Assembly: GCA_021405325.1 (NCBI GenBank)
Contig: QWII01000067.1
Location: 44,308 to 108,307 of the forward strand
Length of the DNA stretch: 64,000 nucleotides
Direction of reading: 5' to 3'
DNA from: Caldilinea sp. CFX5
GTDB lineage: Bacteria; Chloroflexota; Anaerolineae; Caldilineales; Caldilineaceae
Below, one piece after another: positions 8,866 through 16,190 of the stretch (positions are counted from its first letter, which is position 1; each line of letters starts with the position of its first letter). The notes under the pieces were generated by a model that worked only from the letters and a program-made list of their open reading frames with translations, searched no databases and was not told the origin of the DNA. The position numbers were made by a program, and so were the translations under genes.

Positions 8866-9570
8866 TTACCGCTTTATTTTCGTAACGTTCATCTGTTGTA
8901 AAACGTTGGCCGGCTGTACGCCCACCATCTGATCGACCACCTGGCCCCGCTTAAAAATGTAGAGCGCCGGGATGCCCATGATCTGATATTGTTGGGTAGT
9001 GCGCGGGTTCTCATCGACATTGAGTTTGCCGACAATAGCGCGCCCTTGAAACTCACGGGCAAGCTGCTCGACCGCCGGCGCCACCATGCGACAGGGACCA
9101 CACCAGGGCGCCCAAAAGTCCACCAATACCGGCTGGGCGCTGTTGACAATCTGGGCAAAATTGGCGTCAGTCAAGGTAATGGGATGGTCACTGCTTTGGG
9201 CTTTGGGCGACGGCGGCGCCACTGCTTGTGGCCGGACGCCGCCCTCGACTAGATAGCGCAACCAGCTATTGACCGCCTCAGCGGACAAGGCGCCGGCAAG
9301 CGTAGTTTCCACGACCTTCTCTCTGATGAAAACCAGCGCGGGCGTTTGGCGGAGCTGGTAACGCTCCACCAATCCCCGTTCCGCACTCGTATCAACCTTG
9401 GCGATCAACAACTTGCCGGCATAGCGGGCGGCGGCTTGGGTTAACTCTGTTTCAATGGCCGGCGGCAGCGGCGCTTGTTGGCTCCAAAAGACTAGCACCA
9501 CAGGCAAGCCGGTCTGTAAAACCCGGCTAATGCTCTGTTCATTGGTATGAATTACTGTGTCAATCTTCAT
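8866..9570 (-). CDS. Two-domain thioredoxin-like protein
   Basis: 234 residues with two thioredoxin folds in tandem. The N-terminal fold (about 1-110) lacks a CxxC motif: the place of the active site reads WSQQAPLPP. The C-terminal fold (about 128-230) has the canonical WCGPC at 156-160 and the cis-proline loop GIPALYIF. It should act as a cytoplasmic disulfide reductase, with the first domain possibly binding clients as in other tandem thioredoxins. No signal peptide. The start has a GGGGAAATAACA leader and points away from the threonine synthase gene across a 300-bp spacer. Confidence 0.85.
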   Translation of the reverse strand: MKIDTVIHTNEQSISRVLQTGLPVVLVFWSQQAPLPPAIETELTQAAARYAGKLLIAKVDTSAERGLVERYQLRQTPALVFIREKVVETTLAGALSAEAVNSWLRYLVEGGVRPQAVAPPSPKAQSSDHPITLTDANFAQIVNSAQPVLVDFWAPWCGPCRMVAPAVEQLAREFQGRAIVGKLNVDENPRTTQQYQIMGIPALYIFKRGQVVDQMVGVQPANVLQQMNVTKIKR

Positions 9571-9766
9571 TGTTATTTCCCCGTCTCTGCCTTGTAACTC
9601 GTGTATGATACCCTACTGCCAACGATAACACAATAAGATTAGTTTGGTGTCAGCATTCTATTGGCGTTTTGTCTGTTTTGTCGTTGTTCTGCCTGTTGTT
9701 ACTTCTGTTGGCTTGCCAACCGGTGGGGCTAGACGCCATGTTTAACCGCCTGACCATTTTTCATAA

Positions 9767-9794
9767 TTGCGAAAGAACCATATTCCAGTATAAA
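9767..9794 (+). promoter_or_regulatory. Candidate sigma-70 promoter upstream of threonine synthase
   Basis: TTGCGA (9767-9772) and TATAAA (9789-9794) are separated by 16 bp and lie about 75 bp before the chosen start. The rest of the 9571-9870 spacer shows no gene I can support. Confidence 0.3.
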
Positions 9795-9870
9795 CTATCT
9801 GTCTACTTGCGCCGCGCCGTTGTCGGCCTTACAAGCAATCGTCTCAGTCAATTGTAGAGAGTCGGGGTCC

Positions 9871-11007
9871 ATGCCAAAAAGTAGCAGTATGATCGCCTAT
9901 TGTCCCAGCAGCGCGTTTCAGATCGCTGCCGAATTAAGTCCTTTGCGCTGTCCGGTCAGTGGACAACCGCTCGAATACCGTGAAATTCCGACCTTTTCGC
10001 CAGGAAAAATTGATGAGAGCCGGCAAGGGTTGTGGCGCTATGCCGCCATGTTACCGGTGCTAAAGCCCCAGCAGACGGCCGTAACGCTGGGCGAGGGGTG
10101 GACGCCGCTGGTGAATGATGAGTGGGCCGGCCGCCCGGTCTACTGGAAGATGGATGCCTGGACGCCCACCGGCAGCTACAAAGATCGCGGCGTCAGCGTC
10201 ATGGTCAATTGGTTTAAGGGTCAGGGCGCCGAGACGCTGGTCGATGATTCCAGCGGCAATGCCGGCGCCAGCCTGGCCTGCTATGCCGCCCGCGCCGGTT
10301 TGCGCTCCATCATCTATGTGCCGGAACGCGCCCCGGAACCGAAGAAAGCCCAAATTGCCATCTACGGCGCCGAGCTAGTCGAAGTGCCGGGGCCGCGTGA
10401 CCTGGCCACACGCGCGGCCGAGGCCGCCACCCAACATTCGCGCGAGACAGTCTATGCCTCGCACGCCTGGCATCCTGCCTTCTTGCTGGGGCAAATGACC
10501 TGCGCCTGGGAGATTTGGGAGCAGTTGGGTCGGCAAATCCCTGATTGGGTAATCTCACCGGCGGGGAATGGCGGCCTGTTGCTGGGCATCTGTCGCGGCT
10601 TCCAACATTTGATCGCCTCCGGCATCACCAACCGGATGCCACGCATTGTGGCTGTCCAGGCTGAACCGTACACCCCGATTTATGACGCCTTCCACAATCA
10701 ACTGGATACGATTGAAGGCGGGCCGCGCATTGAGCGTATCAATGCTGATGGCATCGCTATCAGTTATCCGGTGCGCGGCAGCGCCTTGATCGAAGCAATT
10801 CGCCAATCCAAAGGCACTGTTGTCGCCGTAAGTGATGAAGATGTAATGACCGTCCATCATCGCCTGGCCGGGCAAGGGGTCTTTGTCGAACCGACCAGCG
10901 CGACGGTGGCGCTGGCCATGCAACATCTGGCCGGTGAATTTGGCCCCCACGACAAAGTAGTCGGCATTCTGACTGGTCATGGCCTGAAGAACCCGCCGAA
11001 AGTGTGA
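9871..11007 (+). CDS. thrC: Threonine synthase-like PLP enzyme
   Basis: 378 residues from ATG 9871, behind a GTCGGGGTCC leader; the frame is open further upstream without a good start. A fold-type II PLP enzyme: the Schiff-base lysine is in GSYKDRG (K104), followed by [12 protein letters not shown] for cofactor phosphate binding and a glycine-rich SPAGNGG loop. The N-terminal CPVSGQPL stretch matches the short lead-in of threonine synthases, which convert O-phosphohomoserine to threonine in the cytoplasm. Related cysteate or diaminopropionate enzymes have the same motifs, so the substrate is assigned by overall resemblance. It stands alone, without homoserine pathway neighbours. Confidence 0.75.
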   Translation: MPKSSSMIAYCPSSAFQIAAELSPLRCPVSGQPLEYREIPTFSPGKIDESRQGLWRYAAMLPVLKPQQTAVTLGEGWTPLVNDEWAGRPVYWKMDAWTPTGSYKDRGVSVMVNWFKGQGAETLVDDSSGNAGASLACYAARAGLRSIIYVPERAPEPKKAQIAIYGAELVEVPGPRDLATRAAEAATQHSRETVYASHAWHPAFLLGQMTCAWEIWEQLGRQIPDWVISPAGNGGLLLGICRGFQHLIASGITNRMPRIVAVQAEPYTPIYDAFHNQLDTIEGGPRIERINADGIAISYPVRGSALIEAIRQSKGTVVAVSDEDVMTVHHRLAGQGVFVEPTSATVALAMQHLAGEFGPHDKVVGILTGHGLKNPPKV

Positions 11008-11088
11008 GGTAGGTAGATAGGTAGATAGGTAAACAGGTACACACATACCTACCTGTTTACCTGTCTACCTGTTTACCTGCCTACCTAT
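11008..11088. repeat. Hairpin built of ggtagata-type microrepeats
   Basis: Directly after the thrC stop, repeats of ggtagata/ggtaaaca (11008-11040) pair with an inverted array of acctgttt/acctgtct words (11046-11088). It probably acts as a thrC transcript terminator or stabiliser; there is no T-tract. Confidence 0.75.
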
Positions 11089-11113
11089 GACCAGAAAGGT
11101 GTGTAACGCTGGT

Positions 11114-11206
11114 TATGACAAGATGACAAGATGACAAGATGGCGTTGTGTTCACAACTTACTCTTCTTTACAGAGCGACCATCTTGTCATGTTGTCATCC
11201 TGTCAT
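11114..11206. repeat. Hairpin built of gacaagat microrepeats
   Basis: Three copies of an 8-bp word (atgacaag) at 11115-11140 face an imperfect inverted array at 11179-11206. Together with the preceding hairpin it occupies most of the spacer between thrC and the RNase III gene. Confidence 0.75.
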
Positions 11207-11326
11207 CGTGGCGTAAAAAATATTATCAATAGTATCGCAACCTAGCCGTGATTGCATTAGACCGACTCTGGACCACGCGACTATATGACTGCGGACTACT
11301 GATTATAGCCAACGATGGAGGATGAG

Positions 11327-12068
11327 ATGATCGGAGACAAAATTGAAAAGTTAGCCCAGACGCTGCAGGTCACCTTTCAGGATCAGCGCTTGTTACAACG
11401 CGCCTTTATCCACCGCAGCTATCTCAATGAGATCACGCTGACAACGCATGATCTACAGGACAATGAGCGACTGGAGTTTCTGGGCGACGCCATTATGAAT
11501 TTTATCATCAGCCAGGAACTCTATGAGAAGTATCCGCACTACTCGGAAGGGCCGTTGACTAATCTGCGCGCGGCGTTGGTGCGCCGGGAAACGTTGTCAC
11601 GGCTGGCGGAACAGTTGAAGTTGGGCCAATATCTCTGGTTGGGACACGGCGAAGAGGAGAGCGGTGGTCGTACCCGCATGGCGACCCTCTGCGACACCTT
11701 TGAAGCCCTGGTTGGCGCCATCTATGTCGATCAGGGCCTTGATGCTGTGCGCGCCTTTGTCCTGCCAAGAGTGGGTGCAGAGTAACAAAAACCTGACGCC
11801 TCGCTACAAAGAGATTGAGAAATTCGGCCCCGATCACGCCAAAACCTTTGTCATGCAGGTGACCATTGGCGGCGAAATTCATGGCGTTGCCCAGGGCCGG
11901 AGCAAACAAGACGCCACCCAACAAGCCGCCGCCATGTCCCTGCGCAAACTCGGCCTGCCCGCCCCTGAGTACCTCCCTGATCCTGAGCTGCAAGCTCGCT
12001 ATGGGTTAAGCGACCCGTCGTCTGCAGAGCAGAAGCCGGAAGACGAGAAGACAGAAGACAACGACTAG
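11327..12068 (+). pseudogene. rnc: Ribonuclease III, broken by deletion and frameshift
   Basis: ATG 11327 has a GGAGG site five bases upstream (an ATG at 11315 overlaps it). The first frame, to 11785, gives the catalytic RNase III domain with [12 protein letters not shown] and [13 protein letters not shown] intact, then leaves homology after FVLP. The dsRNA-binding domain continues in another frame from CQEWVQ near 11766 through FGPDHAKTF and GRSKQDATQQAAA to 12068. The 20-30 residues that normally join the domains are missing, so this is a small deletion that also shifts the frame. The first frame alone could yield a catalytic domain without its RNA-binding domain. A sequencing or assembly error is possible. 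The final acidic tail is encoded by one arm of a hairpin. Confidence 0.75.
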
Positions 12069-12070
12069 CA

Positions 12071-12122
12071 GAAGGTAAGAAGAGGGGGAGACGCTCTCGT
12101 GTCTCCCCCTCTTCTTACCTTC
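12071..12122. terminator. Perfect 22-bp stem-loop after rnc
   Basis: 12071-12092 and 12101-12122 are exact inverted repeats around the 8-base loop gctctcgt. The right side continues to pair with the last codons of rnc. It lies between convergent genes and has no T-tract, so it may serve both strands. Confidence 0.7.
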
Positions 12123-12203
12123 TTGTCTTCTTGTCTTCCGGCTTACTGAGCAAGGGCGGCGAAGGTGGTGCGCAACTGGGGGTAAAGGTGACTGAAGAGG
12201 GGG

Positions 12204-13196
12204 CTAACGATCGCGCAGTGCGGCGGTCTCAATCACCATATCTTCTTGCAACGACCGCTTGGACTTGATGCCGGCCCGTTGCAAGGCGCCGTGATAGGCT
12301 TTCACCCCTTCTTCGGCGCTCATGTCGCCATCGACGACCGCGCGCAGATATTCGGTGAAGGCCAGCGGATCGGCGGCGTCCTTGATGCGGCGACCAAAGA
12401 GGGCGACGTGAGCGCCATATTTCTTCACTTCGGCGATCAGCTTGTAGGAATCATAAGTCGTGCTGGCCGGCCCGCCCAGGATGCCGACAATGACCGAGGT
12501 GTAGTTCACCAACTCTTCCAACGCTTGCGGCCCATTATAAGGAATCTTCAAAAATTCCGGGCGCGAGGCATTGGGAATGCCGGCCAACATGCGGGCAATC
12601 GAATCGTTGACAAAGGCCGGCGCCTTTTCCGCCGGCAGATTGACCGGTGCGTTGGGGTTGAAGACTTCGATAAAGTAGCGGAAGCCTTTGCGCACTGCTT
12701 CGATGCGAAATTCCTTCAACCGTTCCAGCGCAAACCAGTCCGATTCAAAGTCATTGTTAAAGGTGAGCGAGTAGAGGCCCAGGTTGACATCGGGCTGTTG
12801 CCCTGGTTTGGGCAGCAGCGTACCAAATTGCGCCTCTTCAATCGTCGTCGTGGCAAAGGGGCGGGAAGGGGTTTTCGTGTAGGTAAAGCCGCGCCCGCTC
12901 CAAATATCGGTGGCGTCATTGGCGCGAATCGACGGCGTCACCGGCGAGTTGTCAAAGACGCGCCATTCGCGCGCCAACACATCCATCGCTGAGACGGAGG
13001 TGAGCATAATGTCCAACTTAGCCTGCTCCACCAACGCCGCCAGACTTTCATGATAGGCGCGCAACGATGGGTACAAACCCACCACCGGCGCCATCCCCGC
13101 ACCCATATCCGGGTCAGCCGCGTAACAGATAATAAATTCTTTGCTGCTAGGATTGGTGCGGATGTCCTGTAATTTTACATCCATTGATTTTTGCAT
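12204..13196 (-). CDS. Class I aldolase-like TIM-barrel protein
   Basis: 330 residues with a TTAGGACGACC leader. The sequence reads like a Schiff-base aldolase barrel: a lysine at a strand end in EFLKIPYNG near residue 220, and a GILGGPASTTY phosphate-binding turn near 245. It is not close enough to LacD, DeoC or FbaB for me to pick one. It lies 82 bp downstream of an enolase-superfamily sugar-acid dehydratase on the same strand, which fits a dehydratase-plus-aldolase route for a sugar acid. That pairing is inference. Confidence 0.5.
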   Translation of the reverse strand: MQKSMDVKLQDIRTNPSSKEFIICYAADPDMGAGMAPVVGLYPSLRAYHESLAALVEQAKLDIMLTSVSAMDVLAREWRVFDNSPVTPSIRANDATDIWSGRGFTYTKTPSRPFATTTIEEAQFGTLLPKPGQQPDVNLGLYSLTFNNDFESDWFALERLKEFRIEAVRKGFRYFIEVFNPNAPVNLPAEKAPAFVNDSIARMLAGIPNASRPEFLKIPYNGPQALEELVNYTSVIVGILGGPASTTYDSYKLIAEVKKYGAHVALFGRRIKDAADPLAFTEYLRAVVDGDMSAEEGVKAYHGALQRAGIKSKRSLQEDMVIETAALRDR

Positions 13197-13220
13197 AAGG
13201 TCGTCCTAATTCTAAAAGTG

Positions 13221-13278
13221 ACAGACGCGGATTTTTATCAATAGGTGGCGTATCCGCGCTCCCTGAAGCCGCGTCTGT
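13221..13278. terminator. Stem-loop between dehydratase and aldolase-like genes
   Basis: acagacgcgg at 13221-13230 pairs with ccgcgtctgt at 13269-13278, immediately after the dehydratase stop codon on the minus strand. It may attenuate transcription into the aldolase-like gene. Confidence 0.55.
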
Positions 13279-14409
13279 CTATCGATCCTGCACTGACCCA
13301 TCATACCCAATGGGTGTGTCCAGAATTTTATCTTTGATCGGGTAACTGAGCGCGGCTTCGTTCAGTTGGATGCCTAAGCCGGGGCCGGTCGGCACGGTGA
13401 GATAGCCGTCTTTTAGCTCCAGCGGTGTGACCAGCAGATCGCTCTTGGGCGGATGCGACTCGCCGGTGTACTCTTGCAGGGCAAAGTTGGGAATGGCGGC
13501 GTCGAGTTGAATACAGGCCGCCGTGCTGATCGGGCTGAGCGGGTTGTGCGGGATCACCTTGACATGTTGGGCTTCGGCCATCGCCGCCACTTTTTTGCAG
13601 CCGGTCAGGCCGCCGCAGAGACAGACATCGGGGCGCACATAGGCCGCGCCTTTGGCTTCCAATAGTTGCTGGTACTCAAAAATGGTGGTGAAACGTTCGC
13701 CGGTGGCAATCGGAATGTTGCACTGTTGCTGGACATCGGCCATGCGCGCCGGGCTGTCGGGGAGCATGGGGTCTTCGTAGAAATAGGGGTGGAACTGTTC
13801 CAGCCGCCGCCCCAACCAGATCGACTCGGCGGGGGTCATCTGACGGTGGATTTCGACACAAATGTCCACGGCGTTGCCCACCGCTTCCCGCACCGCGCCC
13901 ACGCGTCGTACCGCTTCGTCGGCCCATTCGCTGTAGGATTTGTGCAGGTGAAAGTCGGGTGAGAAGGGGGAGAAGCGCACCGCCGTAAAACCCTCTTTCG
14001 CCTTGGCGACAGCGTCGGCCACCAGTTCATCAATGGTTTTCCCGTTGACATGCATATAGCAGCGCACCCGTTCCCGCGTCATGCCGCCCATGAGGTCATA
14101 GATCGGCACGTCGAGCCGCTTGCCCTTGATGTCCCAGAGCGCAATATCAATGGCCGAGAGCGCCCCCTGTACCACCGACCCCATAAAGTGGGACGAACGG
14201 TAGAGCCACTGGTAGTGATGTTCAATGCGTGACGGATCTTGGCCGAGGAGATAGGGTGTCATCACTTCCAGCATCGTCTTGGTCGGGCGCTGCCAGCCGT
14301 GGACGCCCCCCTCGCCAATGCCGACGGTGCCGTCTTCGCAATAAATTTTCAGGAGCAGCCAGCGATCCCAGAGGATCGGTTCCACTTTTTCGATTTTGGT
14401 TGGTTTCAT
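13279..14409 (-). CDS. Mandelate racemase/muconate lactonizing family dehydratase (galactonate dehydratase-like)
   Basis: 376 residues, the usual length of the enolase superfamily's mandelate racemase branch. The N-terminal capping domain precedes a barrel with metal-ligand motifs in order: CVEIHRQ, YFYEDPM and ATGERF, then the C-terminal HNPLSPIS loop with the general acid/base histidine typical of galactonate/arabinonate dehydratases. The reaction would be Mg-dependent removal of water from an aldonic acid to a 2-keto-3-deoxy acid. The exact sugar cannot be told from sequence. First gene of a likely operon with the aldolase-like gene. Confidence 0.75.
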   Translation of the reverse strand: MKPTKIEKVEPILWDRWLLLKIYCEDGTVGIGEGGVHGWQRPTKTMLEVMTPYLLGQDPSRIEHHYQWLYRSSHFMGSVVQGALSAIDIALWDIKGKRLDVPIYDLMGGMTRERVRCYMHVNGKTIDELVADAVAKAKEGFTAVRFSPFSPDFHLHKSYSEWADEAVRRVGAVREAVGNAVDICVEIHRQMTPAESIWLGRRLEQFHPYFYEDPMLPDSPARMADVQQQCNIPIATGERFTTIFEYQQLLEAKGAAYVRPDVCLCGGLTGCKKVAAMAEAQHVKVIPHNPLSPISTAACIQLDAAIPNFALQEYTGESHPPKSDLLVTPLELKDGYLTVPTGPGLGIQLNEAALSYPIKDKILDTPIGYDGSVQDR

Positions 14410-14502
14410 AAGTTTGTTTCTGCTATGGTTTTATGGAAGATATTGATCGTAGCATAGAGCGTATGAAAAGCGCAAACAATTTTCCTAAAGTTCTACTGCG
14501 TG

Positions 14503-16056
14503 TTACCCGCGAATCAGCGTTACTGTTCGTCCTGCCGGCGAAGTGGTTGCCTCTACGGTTGTGCGTTCGCTAATGTCCGGTAGACCGCTGCGTTGGTCGA
14601 AGATCACCAGCCAGCCGCTTTCCAGCCCCAGCCTGCTCAGGTAATCATCCAACTGTTCCAGCCCTTCGGCGCGCGGGTCTACTTTGCCGTCACGCCAGAC
14701 CTTTAACTCAATGCCAAGCTGTTCCTCGCCGTAGCGCAAGTAGAGATCCATCTTGCCTTCACCCAACGCATATTCGCGATCCAGGATGCCGCCGCCGTTC
14801 GCCACCCGGTCGAGGAACGCCATCAGCACCAGATGCGGCGCGATCTCATGGTAGTGGACGGCACGTAGCAACGGCTGTCCGTGTTTGCGCCAAAAAGCCA
14901 GAAATGCTTGCAACAACTTTTCTTTGTCCAGGCGTCCATCCGGTCGTAACCAGATGGGCTGGATGCGTGGCAATGAATCTTGGGCGCCGCTTGCCAGCGC
15001 ACGCGGAATCACTTCGCGATAGATCGGGTTGGCGATCACCAACCCCCGCCCATTTTCCCGACGCACCAGCCCCAGATCCACCACATAATCGCGATCATCC
15101 TGTGGTACATCACTCAGTAACGCGCCGGCCAGGATCGGTTCGATCACATGGCGTACTCGTGGTTCGCGTAGCTTATCGGCGAGCTGGTCAAGATGGGTTT
15201 GCCGGCGTTGAATCAAAATTTCTTTTGCGCGTTCGATATGCGCCGCCGTCACCGCCTGTGTCACATCGGTTACTAGCTCTTCGACAGACACCTTTGCCAG
15301 CGCATTGACCAACCACGGCTGGCCTTGGGTTAGATAGAAAACATGATCGAGCGCCTCAGGGGTAAAAGGCTGTCCGGTTTCGGCAGTATGTTGTTGGAGT
15401 AATGAACGAACCTCAACGGCTGTAAAATTCCGCAACATAATCGAACGCACGGCAACATTAAACGGGCTGGGCGAGTTCAAGCGGGTGCTGCCGCCGGAAG
15501 CAACTTTGTAATCACGCACATCACGCAAACCAATGAGTGCCAATGATGCTGGAAAACCGCTCGGTCGTTGATAAAAACCTGCACGTAGTTGACGTAACAC
15601 AGAAATCAGTACAGCATTTTTGAGGGCATCAATTTCATCAAGAAAAATGACTAACGGTCGTGGCGCTGTTTTGGCCCACTGCGTAAGTGCTGAACTAATG
15701 CGATTCCCGGCGGATGTTTCTGCCCATGCGGGCGGGTGTAACTGGGGCGGTAATTGGAATTGAATAAAATCCTGCCAGTTGGCGAGAATGGCCTCTTCGG
15801 CTGCGCCAACATCTTCCGGAAAACCAGCGCCGACTTCCATGGATAAGAGTATCGCTATGTATCGCCCAGAGGCTGTCAGCCGGCGCGCCAATTCCAACAT
15901 CGCGGTCGTCTTGCCCGTCTGGCGTGGCGCGTGAACGATAAAGTAGGCATTTTGCGCAATCAACCGTTCAACATTCGCATCCTGTAAACGCTCGTCGGCT
16001 TCAAGCATATAATGATACTGTGGGTCACATGGCCCAGTCGTGTTGAAAAAGCGCAT
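14503..16056 (-). CDS. AAA ATPase with C-terminal PD-(D/E)XK-like nuclease domain
   Basis: 517 residues, start supported by a GGAGGTTGAGTT leader. The N-terminal ATPase has Walker A APRQTGKTT near residues 44-52 and Walker B LVIFLDEIDA near 136. A winged-helix-like middle follows. The C-terminal segment has MDLYLRYGEEQLGIELKVW near 450, matching the D...ExK core of the nuclease-like domains attached to bacterial AAA ATPases of this kind. Such proteins are common, often in multiple copies, and mostly uncharacterised; some are suspected in defence. It is a single gene flanked by unrelated metabolic genes, so a defence role here is only a possibility. Confidence 0.65.
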   Translation of the reverse strand: MRFFNTTGPCDPQYHYMLEADERLQDANVERLIAQNAYFIVHAPRQTGKTTAMLELARRLTASGRYIAILLSMEVGAGFPEDVGAAEEAILANWQDFIQFQLPPQLHPPAWAETSAGNRISSALTQWAKTAPRPLVIFLDEIDALKNAVLISVLRQLRAGFYQRPSGFPASLALIGLRDVRDYKVASGGSTRLNSPSPFNVAVRSIMLRNFTAVEVRSLLQQHTAETGQPFTPEALDHVFYLTQGQPWLVNALAKVSVEELVTDVTQAVTAAHIERAKEILIQRRQTHLDQLADKLREPRVRHVIEPILAGALLSDVPQDDRDYVVDLGLVRRENGRGLVIANPIYREVIPRALASGAQDSLPRIQPIWLRPDGRLDKEKLLQAFLAFWRKHGQPLLRAVHYHEIAPHLVLMAFLDRVANGGGILDREYALGEGKMDLYLRYGEEQLGIELKVWRDGKVDPRAEGLEQLDDYLSRLGLESGWLVIFDQRSGLPDISERTTVEATTSPAGRTVTLIRG

Positions 16057-16133
16057 AACTCAACCTCCAATGACAAGTGATCTCTCCTTTCATTATAACG
16101 CAAAGCCTGACACATGACCACTCTTTCGATAGC

Positions 16134-16190
16134 GGTTGAGAGATCAAGAGATTGGGAAGTTGAGCAGAATAATCTCTCAATCTCTCAATC
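16134..16190. repeat. Hairpin of gagagattaa/ctctcaat words
   Basis: gttgagagatcaagagatt at 16134-16152 pairs with the inverted array aatctctcaatctctcaat ending at 16190, which runs into the stop codon of the molybdenum hydroxylase gene. It separates that gene from the downstream AAA ATPase gene. Confidence 0.65.

Noticed and set aside
9669..9857. Short frame resembling a lipoprotein start (LLLLLLACQPVG)
   Set aside because: Non-ATG start, no ribosome site, ends with random-looking sequence and overlaps the thrC promoter region.
12246..12992. 248-residue frame opposite the aldolase-like gene
   Set aside because: Antisense shadow; rich in Arg, Gly and His as expected of the reverse frame of a GC-rich gene.
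14503..16056. AAA ATPase as part of a defence island
   Set aside because: No restriction, retron, toxin or other defence genes adjoin it; neighbours are catabolic genes.
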